Notes: generated from the letters alone by a model not told the origin. DNA of 64,000 nucleotides from Xanthoparmelia taractica (GCA_033085395.1 JANQBS010000031.1:1-64000), one strand, 5' to 3'; counted from the first letter of the stretch, positions 42,933 to 54,452 are shown. A program made the numbers and translations.

Positions 42933-44322
42933 CTAATGGCAGTTGCGCCTATGCTGCTCCAGTTTATCCTGACGATAGCTACCTTTGTACTTACAATTCG
43001 GCACCGGGCACTGATACGCGAGCACACCGCTGTGCTTCTTGTCATGGCGCACCATATCAGCTTGTCGGGAGAAAGTCTTGGCGCATCTGGTGCAAGTCCA
43101 GCGAGGGCGACCGTTGGGTTCGGCGACAGAGCCAGGAGTGGATGGCGAGAGGGCGCTGCTTGTGGTTGGCATGGTGTTGGCAGATGGAACGGCAAGGGCG
43201 GCGCTGGTACTGGCATGGTTGTTGTTGCCATGGGCCATACTAATGGCGGTAGCGGTGTCAGTGTTCGAGGGGTAGGAAATGCCGTTGGCGTAGCTGGGAG
43301 GGTAGGCGCCATTACCGTGGTGGTGATAATAGTCGCCTACAGACGCAGAAGTGGAAAGCGAGAGGGTGCTGCTCATGGTAGCAGTGGTGCCCGTAGACGG
43401 CGCACCGTGGGCGGTACCATTTATGGCATAGCCGCTGCTGCCCTGGTCCATCCCAATGGCGGTAGCGGTGGCGTTTTTCGGCGCGTAAAAATCCACGTTG
43501 GAGTAATCACTCGGGTGGACACCATTACCGTAATGGAGATAATGGCTGCCTATGGAGCCAGCAGTGGAAGCCGGGAGGTTGCTGCTTACGGTAGGCGTGC
43601 TGCCGGTGAACTGAGCACCAAGCGCGGTAGCGTTTGTGACATAGCCACTGCTACCATGAGCACTCCCAATGGCGGCGCCGTTATTCGGCGGGTAGAAATT
43701 GGCGTTGGTGTAAGCAGTAGGGTAGACACCGTCGCTGTATTGAAGAGGAAGAGCGGCAGATAGGCCCTGGTCATAAGCTATGCCAGGGGCAGTGATGTTG
43801 CCGAGACTGTGACCATAGTAGTCGGCACCATTGCGACCGCGGTTACCAGGACCGCCGATACCGCCGTCACCACCGTTGAAGTTGACGTTGGCATTGGGAG
43901 TGACTGTAGCTTCCTGAACAGCGCCGTTGGCGAAGCCAGCAGTAGCGGCGTTGTCGTACTGATAGAGGCTGGCATCGACGGTATTGTATCCCACTCCATA
44001 GGCAGCGATGGCGCTGAAAGGGTTGAAGCCATCGTTGATATTGTTAGTAGGGAAGGCGAAGCCAGGACCCAGAATGGCTTGGCCGGTGTGGTCACACGTG
44101 CCCAGAGAATTGACAACATGGTTGCCATGATCGCATGTTGCATTGCCAGTAGCAAGGTTTTCGGCACGGTCCTGACGTCCAAATCTTGAAAAGAAGGGGG
44201 GTGTGTCAGCGAGTTGCCTTTTTTTTTTTCACTTACCCAACTTCATGCAAGTCATATGCATGGCGTTGAGGAGAGTCTTCATGATTGGCTGCGCCCTTGT
44301 CCATGCCTGAATTGAGCTCCAT
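42933..44322 (-). CDS. C2H2 zinc-finger protein with three internal repeats
   Basis: Two exons, 44322-44237 and 44184-42933, give 445 residues. The N-terminus MELNSGMDKGAANHEDSPQR is followed by a long low-charge region rich in Gly, Ala, Asn, Ser, Thr and Tyr. Residues about 180-387 are three tandem copies of a 70-residue unit (starting GVYPTAY, GVHPSDY and GAYPPSY). The last 55 residues hold two fingers: CTRCAKTFSRQADMVRHDKK-H (C-x2-C-x12-H-x3-H) and CPVPNCKYKGSYRQDKLEQH (C-x4-C-x12-H), with the final His as the last residue before the stop. C-terminal paired C2H2 fingers of this form occur in many fungal regulators; DNA binding is inferred. The donor GTAAGT and polypyrimidine acceptor are strong. 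The antisense strand is open through the repeats only because of GC bias. Confidence 0.85.
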
Positions 44323-44670
44323 TGATATGCAGGAAAGTTGACGCTAATTGCTGAAAAGGGCGGCCAATGAGGCTTCAGAGAACAGGCACCCTTGCAAAAA
44401 GGGGCGCGAGGGCTTCAAAGTGAGGTGCAAAATCTTTCGAAACGAGACGGGGGACAAGAGCCATCTTATAGACATGGTGTCGAAAAAGGGCAACAAGCAT
44501 GAAGACGCTGGATATGTGGAAATCTTGGCGCCGAGATGGATGATAGTGTCGTTGAATACATTATCATCTATGCTCGGGCGCTATTCTACCCTGGTATCAA
44601 GAAATAAACCATCCTCGCATTATGATCATGAAGCCCCCCAATATGCACAATCATCTCCCCAATGGCATCA

Positions 44671-45474
44671 TTACAAGGCAGCAGCCATTCCCAATAGTCC
44701 AATCATGCCAGCCAACCCAGCGGCAATCCCTCCAGCGGGACGTGCGGCATCACCCTTGGCAGTGCTCGCCGTTCCAGCTCGAGATGAGGTTGCCGTATTG
44801 CCTTCTGTCTGTGTTCCTGCTGCAGCCGCCACATACGCAGCCGAAGCGCTTGACACACTTGCCTCACTCTCCGCTGCGTTCTGCGTCGTCGAACTGCTAC
44901 TCGAGGTGCTACTCGAACTGGTCGTCATGCCACTTCCCGTAGCCGCAGCAGCAGTACCATTGTTCGGTTTGGCCTCCACGCTCTTAATCGCGGCTCCAGC
45001 ACCTGCCAACCCTCCAAAGCCGGAATAGGTGTGGAGATAGCTGCGCACGCTGGTGGGTAACGAGTTGAACCATGCAGGGCTTTTGCCGGCTGAGAAGTCG
45101 CTTTCGAACGAGCTGGCGTAGGAAGGATCGTTAACGATGGAGGAGACGAAGCCGGAAGGTGCCGCGGTGAGGAGGACACTGAGGACAGAGGAAGTGGGTA
45201 GCGCGGAAGCGAGAGAATTGGCGACGGGTCCTAGTTGGAGGAGGACGGCGGGATCAGTGGGGAGAGCTGTTACGCCTGCGAGGGACGCGCTAGGTAGAGG
45301 TGAGTTGCGAATTTGCAATTGAGGTGGTGGAAGAACCTACAGCTGAAGCAGTTGCGAAATATCAGCCTGGCGTTTGTAGACTTCAACGATATGCCGTTCT
45401 ACGACGAATTCAGGGGCCGGAGCTGCTATCGAGGACAGGACGAGCGCGGAGATGGCCAGGGTGGTTTTCAACAT
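44671..45474 (-). CDS. GPI-anchored secreted protein
   Basis: Two exons, 45474-45388 and 45336-44671, give 250 residues. The N-terminus MLKTTLAISALVLSSIAAPA is a signal peptide. The middle contains two short alpha-helical, Ala/Leu-rich stretches with FVSSIVNDPSYASSFESDF and WFNSLPTSVRSYLHTYSGFG, known from small fungal surface proteins of unknown function. A Ser/Thr-rich stalk (about 130-215) precedes a hydrophobic C-terminus (GGIAAGLAGMIGLLGMAAAL) with no charged tail, as for a GPI attachment signal. Stop and second exon are clear. The 51-base intron with a GTTGAA donor is the weakest part: a donor six bases further downstream (GTCTAC) also keeps the frame. Confidence 0.78.
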
Positions 45475-46110
45475 TGTGGGGGAATTGGGTGATATTATTA
45501 TGAGGTAGAAATTATAAAGGGTATCTCGATGATGCAGAAGTGAGTGTGTATATACTATTGACGGTTGAAGAGAAAAGAGAGACAGTTTTCAAGAACAAGA
45601 ACAAGAGCGAGTGATGGTTTATAAACAATAATAAGAAGTTGCATGAGGGGGAGATTATGCCACCAATGCCCATTACCTTCTCTCCCGCGCTCTTCCAAGA
45701 TTATGATCATCATTAGCGGCTTATCCTTGGAAAAGCACAGCCACGTATATTGCCGATCTGTGGCGTTGAGCTTTCGGTGGGGGGGGAAGGTCTTTTGAGT
45801 ATCCAATCAAACACTACGTCTGCTGTCCATCGGTTGGCGAACGCGCGGAGTCGACTCATTTCATAAGTTGTCTTCATATGAGTTATTAAGCTTGTTAATA
45901 ATATTAACAACAATCGCAGACAGCCCCATCTGTGGCTTTACTCTTGCGCCAGTCATATATCGGCAGTTGAATCACGTTACATGTGTAAGGGACTCGTACT
46001 TCGCAGGGCTGACGTCAATAGCTCTGCGGAGGTCTGCACGCAAAATCCTTGAAGAACGCTAGTATCAGGATACACGCCTAGTCCCCTCACGATAAAATAT
46101 ACAGCCTTCA
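45475..46110. promoter_or_regulatory. Divergent promoter region, GPI protein and aldo-keto reductase
   Basis: The 636 bases between the two divergent starts hold no supported ORF. AT-rich patches such as TATTAAGCTTGTTAATAATATTAAC at about 45884-45908 sit in the middle. Confidence 0.35.
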
Positions 46111-47213
46111 ATGCTTGCTCGAACTCCCAAAACTGCATCTACCAGACTCACGCAACTCTCGGCCCAATCCTCATACCAATTCTCTCGCAAAGCAAACACA
46201 GAGGCAACCCGTCACACCAAGTACAAGCTAAACACAGGCGCTAAAATCCGTACGATCCTCCCCCATCTCATTCATCTATGAAGCCTTCCTAACGCCCAAC
46301 CACAGCGGCCATTGGCTTCGGAACCTGGCGAGACGCCAACGCCGAACAAGCCGTCAAAAAAGCCCTGAAGGCAGGCTACCGGCACATAGACACAGCTCGC
46401 GTCTATGGCACCGAGTGCGCCGTCGGTGAAGCCATCAAAAAGAGCGGCATCCCTCGCTCCGAAATCTTCATCACATCAAAGCTATGGAACAACTCGCACC
46501 ACCCGGACGACGTGAACGCTGCCCTTAAGGCCTCCCTCAAAAGGCTCGGCACCAAATACCTAGACCTCTACATCATGCACTAGCCCTCCCCCTTCGCCCG
46601 CAGCGCCGCCCTCAGGCCCATGAAAACCGACAAGATAGAACCAGGCAACACCGACTACATCGACACCTGGAAAGCGATGGAGAAGATGCTCAGATACCGC
46701 AAGACGCGCGCCATCGGCATCGCCAACTTCAGCAAAGCGGAGCTCGAGCGCCTCTTGAGCGAAACCAAAGTCGTCCCCGCCGCGCACCAACTCGAATGCC
46801 ACCCCTTGCTCCAACAGCCCTCCTTCACCGCCTTCAACAAGAGCAAGGGAATCCACGTGCAACAGTACTCGCCCTTTGGCAACCAACACCCCATCTACAG
46901 CGCCGGGCGGAAGATGGGAAAACTGATCGACGACCCAACACTCGTCGCGATTGGGAAAAAATACGGCAAGAACGGCGCGCAGGTCGCGCTGGCGTGGGGC
47001 ATCGCGAACGGGCACAGCGTGTTGCCGAAGAGCAAGACGCCAGAGTTGATCCAAAGTAATCTGGCTGGGGACTTTGAGTTGGACAAGGAGGATCTGGACA
47101 CGCTGAGTCGAATGGACAAGAAGCTTCGTTTGAACGACCCCTCTGAGGGCTTTGGCTGGAATTTCTTCGCCGACTTGGACGGGAAGCAGGTGAGAGGGAT
47201 TGGGGGAAAGTAA
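46111..47213 (+). pseudogene. Aldo-keto reductase interrupted by an in-frame TAG
   Basis: Two exons, 46111-46249 and 46306-47213, would encode 348 residues. The NAD(P)-linked reductase fold is clear: KLNTGAKIPAIGFGTWRD across the intron, the catalytic D75 and Y80 in HIDTARVYG, K105 in ITSKLWNN, and H138 in LYIMH. The very next codon (46581-46583) is TAG where the family has TGG for Trp (the MHWP motif). Downstream the frame is intact to the natural stop: AIGIANFSKAELERLL, AAHQLECHPLLQQ, VLPKSKTPELIQSNL and the C-terminal GWNFF. It resembles glycerol/aldehyde reductases (AKR3/Gcy1-like). A single G-to-A change accounts for the break, so it may be a very recent pseudogene, a strain polymorphism, a sequencing error or a read-through site. 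The N-terminal part before the barrel is a longer-than-usual extension with a possible presequence. Confidence 0.85.
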
Positions 47214-48145
47214 AAAACCTGTATGATCAATTGTAAATCTTTCTAAACAAAAGCATGCACAAGACCTACCTACCCAAAAGGGCTTGCAGGTCGTACATAG
47301 CAAGGGGGTTGGGTAAAGTAGGTAGCCTGGCCCAGTCCCCACAGACCCAAAGAAGCGTATTAAACAAAACAACGACAGCATTACCGAACAGAGGTCGAGC
47401 ACCCACCCAGCCCAGCCCAGTCAGCCTCGAGGACAAGGTCCACGATTAATGCATTCTCCCATGCATGCATACCTGCCCTGTCTAGGTCTCCCACCCACCT
47501 TCTCCTCTCTACATGTCCACGCCCATACGTCTTGTTTCTACCAGATATTGACATGCCGTGATGAGTGTGAGTAGGAGTAGGCGCGGTAGAAGATCTACTT
47601 TGATGCAAAACGCACGGATTGAGCTTTTGTGTGTATGTGGAAATAAAATGCCATTTCAGTCAAAGATCTAGCAATCGAAGCGAATATTAAGATAAAGCTA
47701 CAGATGAGCTCAAGCACACGCAGGCACGAAAAAAAAAATTCGCAGAGCCAGATCCCGTCCACAGTTCACCCCCTCTCAAATTGGTATATCGATAATTCGC
47801 TCGCAGTGATCCATAGCGCCATGCTGTATGCTCGACGGAGAAAAGCGACAAGAGGTATATGAGTGCTACCACCCGACACCTCTGCCGCCAGGACAAAAAA
47901 GCCATCCGACTCGCCTCTCCAATGCAAGAAATGGTAACGTATGCTGAAAGAATCCGGATCCAAGGGAACGCACGAGGAAGCAGAAAATGCCGGACTTCTG
48001 CGGATAATGTGACTCAAGGGGAATGCCTTGAGATAGCGAAAGTGCCAGACCTAGGAAGATGGGGGGGATCCAAGGGAATGCTGCGGCGGAAGCAAGTGTG
48101 CCAAACTTATAGATAAGCGTGGTCTGTCCATGTATAAGAGCCTGT
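47214..48145. other. Convergent 3' region, no gene seen
   Basis: It probably contains the 3' UTRs of the reductase and the bHLH gene. Frames at 47255-47449 and 47859-48116 on the plus strand have no conserved character. Confidence 0.4.
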
Positions 48146-49828
48146 TCAGTTCATCTCCATCCCGTATTCATCTTCTTCCTTGAAGGACGGGTTGTTCCAG
48201 TATTGTTGGTGACCGTGGTCGGCACCACCGGACTGCTGACCAGGGCTTAGGCTCTGAGGGCTCAGAGTCCCCATAGCGGCTGGATCCAGTGGGTCCCCAG
48301 CTGCGTTGGTATGTTGTGGCACTCTCAGCCCACTACCGGAAGTGCGTGTGTATGAGAAAGAGTTTGGGTCATTTTCCTGCATAGCGTTCAGAAGCTCGGT
48401 ACGCATGCGCCTCTCATCTTCCGACTGTGCAAAAGGGAACTGGCCTCCAAGCTGTGCAATTAAATCCGCGAGTTCTTGCTCTTGTTGCATCTTGATATGC
48501 AGCGCCCACATGAGATCACGAGTCCAACTAACAGCACCGTTAAGAATGTCACCCTTGTTAGGGCCTTTATCCTTCTCTTCCGGTGGGATACCCATGGTTA
48601 TACTGCCACCACCCGTGGCACGACGGCCACCTCCCGCAAGCAACGATGTTGCTTGGGGCGGGCTTCGACCGGTAGCAGTAAGGGTGGGCGAGAGAGGGGA
48701 GTTGTTCATGATGTGTTTGCGAACCTTCTCATCCTCGAGACGGTGCATAGGAACTAGGTGAGAAAGCTCCTGGATCTTCTCATTGATGTTATCACGGCGG
48801 CGGCGTTCAACCATGTTGTGAGATTCCCGACGCCGACGACGCTTAGCTTCTTGGCTCTGATAAGCTGGGGCTGGGTGATGGCCAGCCTCAACCTTTGAAG
48901 GTAGCGAGGCATGTTTGCCAGACTTTAAGACCTCGGAGATTTGAGCGTGGCTCGCAGGATGACTTGGGGAGGACATTGGTGAATCGAGGTTGTATGATTG
49001 GAGGCTACCAGGTGTGCTGTCGTAGTGGCCGGTAAGACTCTTTCGATTGTAGCTCATGGGCTGCGCGGGCAGGCTTCCAGACTCCGGCGTACTTAGGTGC
49101 ACGTGGTCCAGGTGGTCCCCGCCAGGAGTCTTGGGTGTCATTGGGCTTCTTGAAGCTGATGCTTGTCGGTTCATGGACTGGTTCAAGTACGACCCAGACT
49201 GACCATGGTTGTAGCTGTTGGTATTGACGGCGTTTGGACGCATGTGTGACTGGAGTTGCGCGAATTGAGCATAGTTGAAGGTGTCATGGACGAACGGGCT
49301 TTGAATGGGGCCACCGTCCGGCGTGGTGGAGTACATATGATTCAGCTGGCTATGACCATTCGTGTTTATGGATCCCGGATTGCCCTGGGTTGGATAGAAG
49401 TTCGGCATGTTGTTTTGGCATCCAAATCCATGCTGCCCATTCTGAAGATTGGGCTGATTGGAGGTATCATTAAGATCCAGATCCAGAAGCTCATCGTCAC
49501 CGATGCCGGAATGGGCCAAGGTCATACTGTTTGACATATTTTGTTGACTACTGGAACCATACTGGCCATAATTGCCGTTAGGCATTGCCAGATCTGAGGG
49601 ATCAATATTGCCTGTGGAGCCTTGACCAAACTGCTGTCCGAAGGGCATATTCTGGCTCCGCTGGTTAGGCGAAAAGTTGTGCGATAGGTAGTTGAAGTCC
49701 TCGGGCTCGTCCTTGATGAATGGGCTGGAATTGCCCGTGCCAGCCATACCACTACTGAAGAAGTCTAAATCGTCGTCCAACGTTGTATCTGCAAGTGTAT
49801 CGTAATTTGCTTTATCCTTTCTCGTCAT
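48146..49828 (-). CDS. bHLH transcription factor with an extended loop
   Basis: A single exon of 560 codons from ATG 49828. The N-terminal two thirds are rich in Gln, Asn, Ser and Pro with acidic patches, typical of activation regions. The basic region RRRRRESHNMVERRRRDNIN (about 330-349) carries the H-E-R pattern for CACGTG E-boxes (H337, E341, R345). Helix 1 is EKIQELSHLVP. Helix 2, KGDILNGAVSWTRDLMWALH, comes only after a loop of about 60 residues with Ser/Pro and Gly-rich sequence. A leucine-rich helical extension follows. This long-loop bHLH type is conserved in filamentous fungi; its targets are unknown to me. The frame is open to 49915 but only through non-ATG codons; Met28 (ATG 49747) is an alternative. 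Short upstream ATGs and a GTGAGTG donor near 50020 suggest a spliced leader with uORFs. Confidence 0.87.
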   Translation of the reverse strand: MTRKDKANYDTLADTTLDDDLDFFSSGMAGTGNSSPFIKDEPEDFNYLSHNFSPNQRSQNMPFGQQFGQGSTGNIDPSDLAMPNGNYGQYGSSSQQNMSNSMTLAHSGIGDDELLDLDLNDTSNQPNLQNGQHGFGCQNNMPNFYPTQGNPGSINTNGHSQLNHMYSTTPDGGPIQSPFVHDTFNYAQFAQLQSHMRPNAVNTNSYNHGQSGSYLNQSMNRQASASRSPMTPKTPGGDHLDHVHLSTPESGSLPAQPMSYNRKSLTGHYDSTPGSLQSYNLDSPMSSPSHPASHAQISEVLKSGKHASLPSKVEAGHHPAPAYQSQEAKRRRRRESHNMVERRRRDNINEKIQELSHLVPMHRLEDEKVRKHIMNNSPLSPTLTATGRSPPQATSLLAGGGRRATGGGSITMGIPPEEKDKGPNKGDILNGAVSWTRDLMWALHIKMQQEQELADLIAQLGGQFPFAQSEDERRMRTELLNAMQENDPNSFSYTRTSGSGLRVPQHTNAAGDPLDPAAMGTLSPQSLSPGQQSGGADHGHQQYWNNPSFKEEDEYGMEMN

Positions 49829-52800
49829 TGGAAGGGAATATTGAAGGTCGAATGTCTTCTCAGCTATACGGGGGCCTTGTAAGCGAACGTGTTGACCATG
49901 ATTATAAGAGGTCAAAGATGCGAAATGGGAGCCCCGAGGGAGTAGGGTTCTCCGTCAAAAGAAATTTATGCGTGAACGATTTATGCAATATTTTCGTGCA
50001 TGTAGAAGATGGAGAACACTCACAAGGTACTGGCATGACAATAGCGTCTAGCGAAAAATGGGGTAATTCTGTATGAGTAGGCCTGCAGATGGACGATTGC
50101 TCTTGGTGTGCTTTCGATTCAATATCCCAGTCCTGTCCCGTGGACGGCGTGAGAAGGTGACCTTTCCGAAGACGGAAGGTGGAGATTTGGGAAAAGATCG
50201 ATTGGCAATGAGCTTGTGATTGTCTTGGCCACAGTCTCGTGTGATACTTTGACTCTTTTCCGAGTAGTAATGTGCAAGTACTCTTTCAAGTTTCTGGTTT
50301 CTTGGTCAATACGGCTGTAAATAGTAGGTTAGCGATTATGTCAACACAGATGTCTGTTCAACGATAGAAAGCATTGACACCGGAAGCTTGAAAGACAAAC
50401 ATCATTTGTTTGGAACGGACGTACCAGATCGCTTGTGTGTTAAGGATTTCTTTGGGAAGCGCAGGCTAGTATGACTGGAGACCGACTGTTTGCGGAGCGT
50501 GTTGGAATCTGCTTTGAGCGCCAACTGTGTTACAGACCGATGACCACTGATATAGTATGTCGGTGTCTTGCGGTAGGGTTTGAGGACCTATGAGACTCAT
50601 GATCAGCAAGCTGAATAATCACTCTCTTCGGCAGAGCAGTTGTCAAGAAGCGCCTATGCAAGGGGGAACAATATTGACGAAGCTGGCGACCCAAGTTGCA
50701 GCAGATACATGATATGATGATCCGCCAGTGGAGCTTCGTTGTGGACCGGTAGGGCAAGAAGCCTTGCATGCCCCACCGAGGCCATGGACGGCACGGCCAA
50801 ATCATGCTTGCTCATGCTGGCTTGCCAGCATGATTGACTGCCTGGATTGGAATGCGATGACCATTGACAAACCAGTAGCAAGGATGCAATAGGTAGGAAA
50901 AGCAAACAATGTAGTGGGGGGTACCTACCAGGTGGGATTGCTGCTGCGCATCAACAGCTAATGTGACAACGGTCGCTCAATCGGAAATGTAGGTGTTCCC
51001 AGATGCTGCGCGGGTTCGGCGATGCACTCTTGAAGTGACGATGTAGGCAGTGTTGATGGAAAAGTCCGTTACACTGGACCCGCCAGGTACCGGGAAGCGG
51101 TGTACTCTGAAGGAGCGGCCCTATGCAAGCACGTTGAGAGCCCGAGCAGACGGCGGCGACAGTGATGTATGGAGCGATGATGTTGTTGCCCTTGGGTGGG
51201 AGGGCGATAGGAGGTTGGAGGAGAGGAGGGCGGTGAGTAGGGTGAGGAGTAAAGGATGAGAGATGATTCGTGACGGTGTATCGAAGATAATTCGCTTGTC
51301 GCTCTCGGATGAATTGACGCTAGGCCCGAATGTACGATGACGCCAAGCGCTGTGGAATGCGTGGGGCTTTCCGTTTAGCTGTAAGCCTGTATGCAAGTCT
51401 GGTACGACGGTACGACGGTACGACAGTTGAGATGGAGGATGAGACAAAAGATGTCGTTGAGAGCTTTGACCAGGCCTGAAAATGGACCTCTTGGAATGTG
51501 AGATGAATGGATGTAGTAGTATAAGATTATTATTGATGATGGATGATTATTATTTGCAGGATGTGAGATTGAAAGAATGGCATGCGAAGTTGAAAGAAGG
51601 CTAATGTGGATGGCTGCAGGACAAGGCTCCGTCTGGATGGTTGAGCTTCTTGGCTGTGAGGGTTCGGTTGGATTGAATTATTGGTTGGGCTGAGCTGCGC
51701 TGACTGCTCCGATCGATGATAGTACTTTATATTTTTGTTTTCAGGTGTTGGACTCTGTCGTTGTCCATAGACGGGAGCTGATGTAGAATGATGGAAAGCG
51801 CACGGCAAGAACTGCAGGGTCGGCGGGAATATATGTCAAACGACGAGATCAAGAGGTTGGCCGAGTCGATCAAATGCCCCATGGAACAGCTGCTCATTCG
51901 TTTGATCATTTCATGGTTTCACTTGACTATTTTACTACTTGGGATTTTATTTTTCACTTGGGATGGAATAGATTACGAAGGGGCAGAGCCACACTTTGCA
52001 TGTGGACCATGATGATTGCAAGACTTTTGAACTCCTGACCAATTGTGAGTCAGGGATATTTTAGGCAGGCAATGGTATTTCAGTCGTCGTCGAAGGAGAA
52101 GAAGAAGAAGAAGAAGAATAATAATAATAAATAATCAAAAAATATACCTGACGACAAGATAAAGAAAGACGATCGACCGGTGAAAAGTGAAAAGTCGGAT
52201 TTCTGCCTACTTTTTTACCCTAAGCTCATTTTCAAGCTTCGGAAATACTGGTAGGAGGGGGAAAAAGGTGTGGCGGTGATGGCTGCTGATGCACCACGCC
52301 AAACTCCAAAGGGATTAGTGTTGGAAGAAGGAAGCTCAGACCACTGGGTCGCAGGATGATCATCATCCTATTCTAGGCGTCAGTACATTTTTATTTCAGA
52401 CACCGCCCGCTCGCCTACTTTCTGCCTTCCCTTCCCTCCTTCATCCCATTTTCATTTTTCATACTTTACATGATGGTGTCTTGGTAATTCTTTCTTTGAC
52501 CAATCAAAACCCTCTGTCCCGTGTATTACATCGTATCAAATACGAAAAACAATACTGTATCGATAGCTTTTATCCCACAACCCCCAAACAAACTTGGTCT
52601 CAGCAGCCACACACACACACACACACACACACACCCACCCACCTTCCTTCTTAGCTTCTTATCCAAGTATTAGGACCCCTCTTTGACGACAAAAGAGACA
52701 CCACCATATTCAACCCCCCCTCACCCCCCTCCTCTACAACCCCCCCCTCTTCCTGCTCTACTGCTCTAGGTATTAGGCTCTCTTGTCACAAGCCTGCATA

Positions 52801-53269
52801 GTGCACTAATGTGTCTTGGACTACCTTAGACCGTCGCTCTTCTTGCGCCCCGAGCTGCGATTGGACCTAAATTGCGCCCTCTGCTCACTCGCGTACCACT
52901 CGCGTACCCTCCTATACATAATCCACCCAATCCGGTTTATTTACCCCAGAGGCCGATCAGCTGCTACTTCTGCACGAAATCTTCCGTTCCCGCCGCGCAT
53001 TACCTTCCCCACGGCCCAACGTGCATTACCTCCTTTAGGGTCCTTAGCTACGCTGCAGCTTGCCAGTCCGGCCTCTCATCCCTACTCTGCTCAACTTCCC
53101 GGCTTTTCAGCATCCACCCACCCGAGCAAGAAACACAACGGAGAATACTCGACTCCTCTCTGAACTCAGACTTTAAGCTTGTCTTGGTGCATTTGATATT
53201 GCAGGGAACCTCGGAAAAGGCGGCCAGCCGACGCTACTCTACACAGTCGATCATTTACCTCCATATCGA
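49829..53269. other. Long divergent intergenic region between bHLH and SFT2
   Basis: About 3.4 kb. The first 1 kb is probably the long 5' leader and promoter of the bHLH factor. An ORF at 51788-52012 (74 codons, one hydrophobic segment) is possible but unsupported. Microsatellites: GAA/ATA 52092-52131 and AC 52607-52634. A CT-rich tract from 52640 to 53100 leads into SFT2. Frames at 52816-53300 are low-complexity leader sequence. Confidence 0.45.
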
Positions 53270-54452
53270 ATGGCGTCGACATCCTTTAGGGACTCGATGA
53301 ATTCCATGGGCTGGTCTCGACGAGACCCGGACATGCCAGTCACAACCAACTCCTCCACCCCGATTTTGTCTAAGCTACAATCCATCAACCCTTTCGGCAA
53401 TTCAGGCTATGTTCGGCTACCGACACACAACGAAGGCCCAGGTGCGCCATTGCCTGCTCCCAACCGGAGGGAAGAGGAAGAAGGCTTCTTCGCTTGTAAG
53501 TCCTACACGCCTCCTCTTCCAGCTTAGCAAAAGGCGCTTGTGATAAGACCAAAGCTCCCATGCAACCGTTATCGTCACATGCATAAGATCATGCAACCTG
53601 CCGTTCTTTGCTCCTCGACTTTCTCGATTTAGCGCAGATCCGTACTGACGCTTCCTTTCTGGCATTAGTGAGTAGGTGGGATCGGCTACTGGTCTTTGGG
53701 GCTTGCAATGCAGCTGCCTTGGCTTGCTTTGTCCTCTGCTTCGCCTTGTTTCCAATTCTGTGGCCAGTGCCTCGAAAGTTTGCAATATTGTTCGTATACC
53801 CTGTTCGTTTAACTTTGCTTCGAAAGGACGCGTACCCGCGCCACCCTTCCCATACAAACACCACAACTTGCAGCAAAGCAAGGCGCATGAGGCTCCATTT
53901 CGGGAGAGGCAGCCGCTCAACTACTCCTTTCAACTGCCTGCTCCATGTTTCAAATGATGACTCTTCATTGTCTTCTGAATACGAGCTCGTGTAGCTGATC
54001 TTTGCATCACCTACGTAGGTGGTCCTTCGGGTCCGTACTGTTTTTGGCCTCATGGGCGGTCTTAATGGGCCCAGTAACCTACGCCAAACACCTTATCTCG
54101 GGGCCACGGCTGCCTTTTACAGCTGCATATTTTGGCTCCATCGCACTGACATTGGTTTTTGCCATCAAAGTACGTCTTCTTCTATCCCATCCCTCAATCA
54201 TGCTGCTCGTCAAGTCTGCTTGCGATGGTACTTCGCACTCCAACGACTTGATACCAGCTTCGTGCAGTCTGGCCTGCTGACTACTTGTCCACATGACAGC
54301 TTCACAACACAATTCTTACACTTCTCTCGATTATCGTACAGCTAGTGTCTCTTATATGGTATCTAGTTAGCTACTTTCCAATGGGTGGCACAGGTCTACG
54401 CTTTGCCGCCAGGTTCGGCACTAATCGTGTTGCAGCATGGATGAGCGATTAA
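53270..54452 (+). CDS. SFT2: Golgi membrane protein Sft2
   Basis: Four exons, 53270-53495, 53669-53789, 54019-54169 and 54300-54452, give 216 residues. A hydrophilic N-terminus (about 80 residues, Ser/Pro-rich) is followed by four transmembrane helices: LLVFGACNAAALACFVLCFA; FGSVLFLASWAVLMGPVTY; FTAAYFGSIALTLVFAIK; LTLLSIIVQLVSLIWYLVSY. The signatures LSRWDRL, PRKFA, YAKHLISGPRLPF and the C-terminal YFPMGGTGLRF...ARFGTNRVAAWMSD are those of Sft2/SFT2D proteins, which support retrograde endosome-to-Golgi fusion with Sed5. All three introns (130-229 bases) are longer than elsewhere in the window and each must be removed to form the conserved sequence. The start is the ATG immediately preceding MASTSFRDSMNSMGW. 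Confidence 0.93.

Noticed and set aside
42891..43763. Long plus-strand ORF antisense to the C2H2 gene
   Set aside because: Its Gly/Val/Arg-rich sequence mirrors the repeats of the real gene; it has no domain, and the opposite strand carries two perfect zinc fingers.
46560..47402. 280-codon minus-strand ORF over the aldo-keto reductase
   Set aside because: It is a shadow of the conserved reductase frame on the other strand, starts without ATG and shows no domain.
51788..52012. 74-codon plus-strand ORF with one hydrophobic segment
   Set aside because: It begins right after a stop in a region of scattered short frames; nothing beyond the single hydrophobic stretch supports it.
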